64,000 nucleotides of DNA, from assembly GCA_964410915.1 (NCBI GenBank), contig CAYPIU010000003.1, forward strand, positions 1 to 64,000, in the 5' to 3' direction. Position 1 is the first letter of the stretch. Each line of letters opens with the position of its first letter. Under the pieces are notes generated by a model. That model was not told the origin of the DNA and searched no databases. It saw nothing but the letters and a program-made list of their open reading frames with translations. The position numbers were made by a program, and so were the translations under genes. Shown piece by piece: positions 62,530 through 64,000 of this stretch. Source of the DNA: CAZFJG01 sp964410915 (GTDB lineage Bacteria; Synergistota; Synergistia; Synergistales; JAFGMB01).

Positions 62530-63471
62530 ATGGATCTTTCCCGAAAGGCTCTTTATTTTTTCTGCGTAAAGGAGCCCTGGCATTATGTTGGAAAAGATGT
62601 TTTTGAAAAAGCGGCAGAACTTTTTGATCTCAGGGAAACTGATATTAAAGTTGACGGTTATCCAGTAATGGAATATCAGGATGATAAAGGCAATGAGTTT
62701 TACTTCATGCGTCAGAATGCCCTTGTAAGTTATGAGTTTGCTCGTTTTCTCCCGATCCTCAAGGATAACTTTTCCGATTTTGATATAGCGGGAGAAGTGA
62801 ACTGGCATGAAGGCGATAATGCCCCTGACAGAATACTTACAGTTCATTCAATTGGAGATGTGGAACTCGGTTGCTTCAGCAAGGCAGCTCCGCGGTATAT
62901 GAAGAATCTGCTCATGTCACTTGAAAAATACAGAAATGAGGCAGGACTGGCTGAATACAGAGTAACCACTGAAGCAACTCACTGGACAGGTTCCATAAAG
63001 GGTGGTGATCCTGAGGATATCCCGGATTTCCCCGTGCCAATGGTGGATATTGAGATAGGCAGTACCATGAATAGCTGGAAAGACAGGAATGCAGTCGAAG
63101 TTCTTGCGAGATCACTGGTGGAAGTTTTTGACGATGATACGGAACTGGTCAATATTCTTTGTGCAGGAGGGACTCACTTTGCAGAATGCTTTGCCCGGCC
63201 GGCTATCGAAGCAGAATATCCTTTCGGTGTGAGCCATATTCTTCCTAATCAGTGGCTGGTAAGCGGCGGATATGATACCAGTGAAGGTTTTGAGAAGATG
63301 AAAAAGTGTATAGAGACTATTCCCGGAGGAATAAGTGCAATTTTTTATCATGAAGGTATCAAAGGACCCTACCGTCAAACGTGCCGTTTACTTGGAGAAT
63401 TGATTGATGTTCCTGTTTTCAAGCATAAAAAGCTTAAAAAACCTGATCAGCTTCCAATATGGAAAGATTAG
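62530..63471 (+). CDS. dtdA: D-aminoacyl-tRNA deacylase, archaeal/plant DTD2 (GEK1, COG1650) type
   Basis: 313 residues from the ATG at 62530 (GGAAGGGAG at 62515-62523); a longer frame to 62458 lacks a site. COG1650 motifs: VTTEATHWTGSIKGGDPEDIPDF, VDIEIGSTMNSWKDRNAVEVLA, CAGGTHFAECFARPA and PFGVSHILPNQWL. The family hydrolyses D-aminoacyl-tRNAs and recycles tRNAs that carry D-amino acids. It is standard in archaea and plants but rare in bacteria, which usually have unrelated DtdA (COG1490). Divergent from the P1 peptidase gene. Confidence 0.88.
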   Translation: MDLSRKALYFFCVKEPWHYVGKDVFEKAAELFDLRETDIKVDGYPVMEYQDDKGNEFYFMRQNALVSYEFARFLPILKDNFSDFDIAGEVNWHEGDNAPDRILTVHSIGDVELGCFSKAAPRYMKNLLMSLEKYRNEAGLAEYRVTTEATHWTGSIKGGDPEDIPDFPVPMVDIEIGSTMNSWKDRNAVEVLARSLVEVFDDDTELVNILCAGGTHFAECFARPAIEAEYPFGVSHILPNQWLVSGGYDTSEGFEKMKKCIETIPGGISAIFYHEGIKGPYRQTCRLLGELIDVPVFKHKKLKKPDQLPIWKD

Positions 63472-63509
63472 CAGGCTTTATTTTAGTCAAAATCGGGAGG
63501 GGTCCTTCT

Positions 63510-64000
63510 ATGAAGTTTACTTTCAAGTATGTAAAGTCAAAATTTATTTCAGGATATTCGATAGCAATGAAGGAAAAAGATACATTTCTAACCTCCACTG
63601 CAGGTACACTTCTACTATGTTTTGGAATAATAGCACTGACCATACCTTATAGATTTCCTGATACGGGAGTGACGGGGCTGGCGGTCCTTTCCAATTATGT
63701 CTGGGGAATTTCCCCGGCCTGGGTTATAGCAGTTGTAAATATAGTGCTTTTTATCTGGGGATGGAAAAGACTTTCAAGAAGATTTGTTCTATGGACAATT
63801 TATGTTGTTGCCCTTACGACGGCAGGATTGAAATTTTTCAGCCTGTTCACGTATCCGATCATAGAAGAGACACTTCTGGCAGCCCTGCTTGGAGGTGTTA
63901 TCAAAGGTATTGGTATAGGCCTTGTCCTCAGGGATGGTTCCTCCACAGGCGGGACAGATATAATTGCGGTGGGATTGAGGAAGCATTATGGTGTGGATAT
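63510..64000 (+). CDS. YitT family (DUF161) membrane protein, N-terminal part
   Basis: 163 residues visible, cut by the right edge. The ATG at 63510 has GGGAGG at 63495-63500. Helices at about 25-45, 53-75, 80-105 and 110-140, and the hallmark RDGSSTGGTDIIAVGLRK. YitT proteins are membrane proteins with a C-terminal DUF2179 domain; function unclear. An N-terminal hydrophilic extension of about 20 residues precedes the first helix. Confidence 0.88.
   Translation, partial: MKFTFKYVKSKFISGYSIAMKEKDTFLTSTAGTLLLCFGIIALTIPYRFPDTGVTGLAVLSNYVWGISPAWVIAVVNIVLFIWGWKRLSRRFVLWTIYVVALTTAGLKFFSLFTYPIIEETLLAALLGGVIKGIGIGLVLRDGSSTGGTDIIAVGLRKHYGVD

Noticed and set aside
1..64000. CRISPR arrays, insertion sequences, prophage or toxin-antitoxin modules
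   Set aside because: No regularly spaced repeats, transposase motifs, integrases or phage structural genes were seen on either strand.

Overview
This 64 kb window is a chromosomal segment of a Gram-negative, apparently anaerobic bacterium that ferments amino acids. Evidence for this: an AsmA-type outer-membrane-biogenesis protein with a lipid glycosyltransferase and an LpxH-family phosphoesterase; duplicated butyrate kinase and phosphate butyryltransferase genes; a TRAP transporter with two isocitrate-lyase-family lyases; many M20, P1 and S9 peptidases with amino-acid and peptide transporters; frequent TTG start codons; and no respiratory or phage genes. Synergistota fits best, but that is an inference because no 16S rRNA or other marker was read. 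Two 100-N scaffold gaps are present. The first (1260-1359) is flanked by an exact 55-bp duplication and is an assembly artefact; the second (5773-5872) is a real unknown.

Layout. 1-7.7 kb (minus strand): CHAD-domain protein (cut by the window), polyphosphate kinase, metallophosphoesterase, processive-type glycosyltransferase and AsmA-like protein. 7.7-13.7 kb: an origin-proximal block with two DnaA-box clusters, nuclease, PPC-domain protein, rsmG-parA-parB, a HIT hydrolase, an IMPACT-family protein and two perfect parS sites, one inside a 32-bp palindrome. Gene polarity switches at about 9.45 kb, as expected near an origin. 13.7-17.3 kb: bioY with a promoter-embedded operator, and two overlapping photolyase-family genes. 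17.7-22.5 kb: sirtuin, a structured leader RNA with terminator, then transporter-amidohydrolase-M20D peptidase.

22.5-29.2 kb (minus): GntR regulator, TRAP transporter dctP-dctQ-dctM, two tandem isocitrate-lyase-family enzymes and a class IV aminotransferase. 29.3-34.7 kb: two tandem paralogous membrane HD-GYP receptors. 34.9-41.5 kb: a catabolic cluster buk-ptb-ptb-buk (mirror order) followed by a DapA-family aldolase, a D-2-hydroxyacid dehydrogenase and a cupin. 41.5-44.8 kb (minus): diguanylate cyclase, flavodoxin-like reductase, DUF309 protein and RimI-like acetyltransferase. 44.8-47.5 kb: a decayed area with a 14% GC tract, gene remnants, a two-gene DUF3100-type permease and a SHOCT protein. 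47.5-51.6 kb (minus): S9 peptidase, YibE/F protein, IclR regulator. 51.9-58.7 kb: aminotransferase, alanine/glycine symporter, M20 carbamoylase-type hydrolase with its own promoter and operator, YfcC permease and an MBL-fold protein. 58.8-62.4 kb (minus): alpha/beta hydrolase, fumarate-reductase-type flavoprotein and P1 peptidase. 62.5-64 kb: archaeal/plant-type D-aminoacyl-tRNA deacylase and the start of a YitT-family protein.

How it fits together: peptide, acylated amino acid and carboxylate uptake feeds hydrolases, deamination and 2-oxo acid metabolism, with ATP recovered through acyl-phosphate and acyl kinases. Cyclic-di-GMP turnover genes sit on both sides of the acyl-kinase cluster. I saw no rRNA, tRNA, CRISPR array, insertion sequence or prophage.
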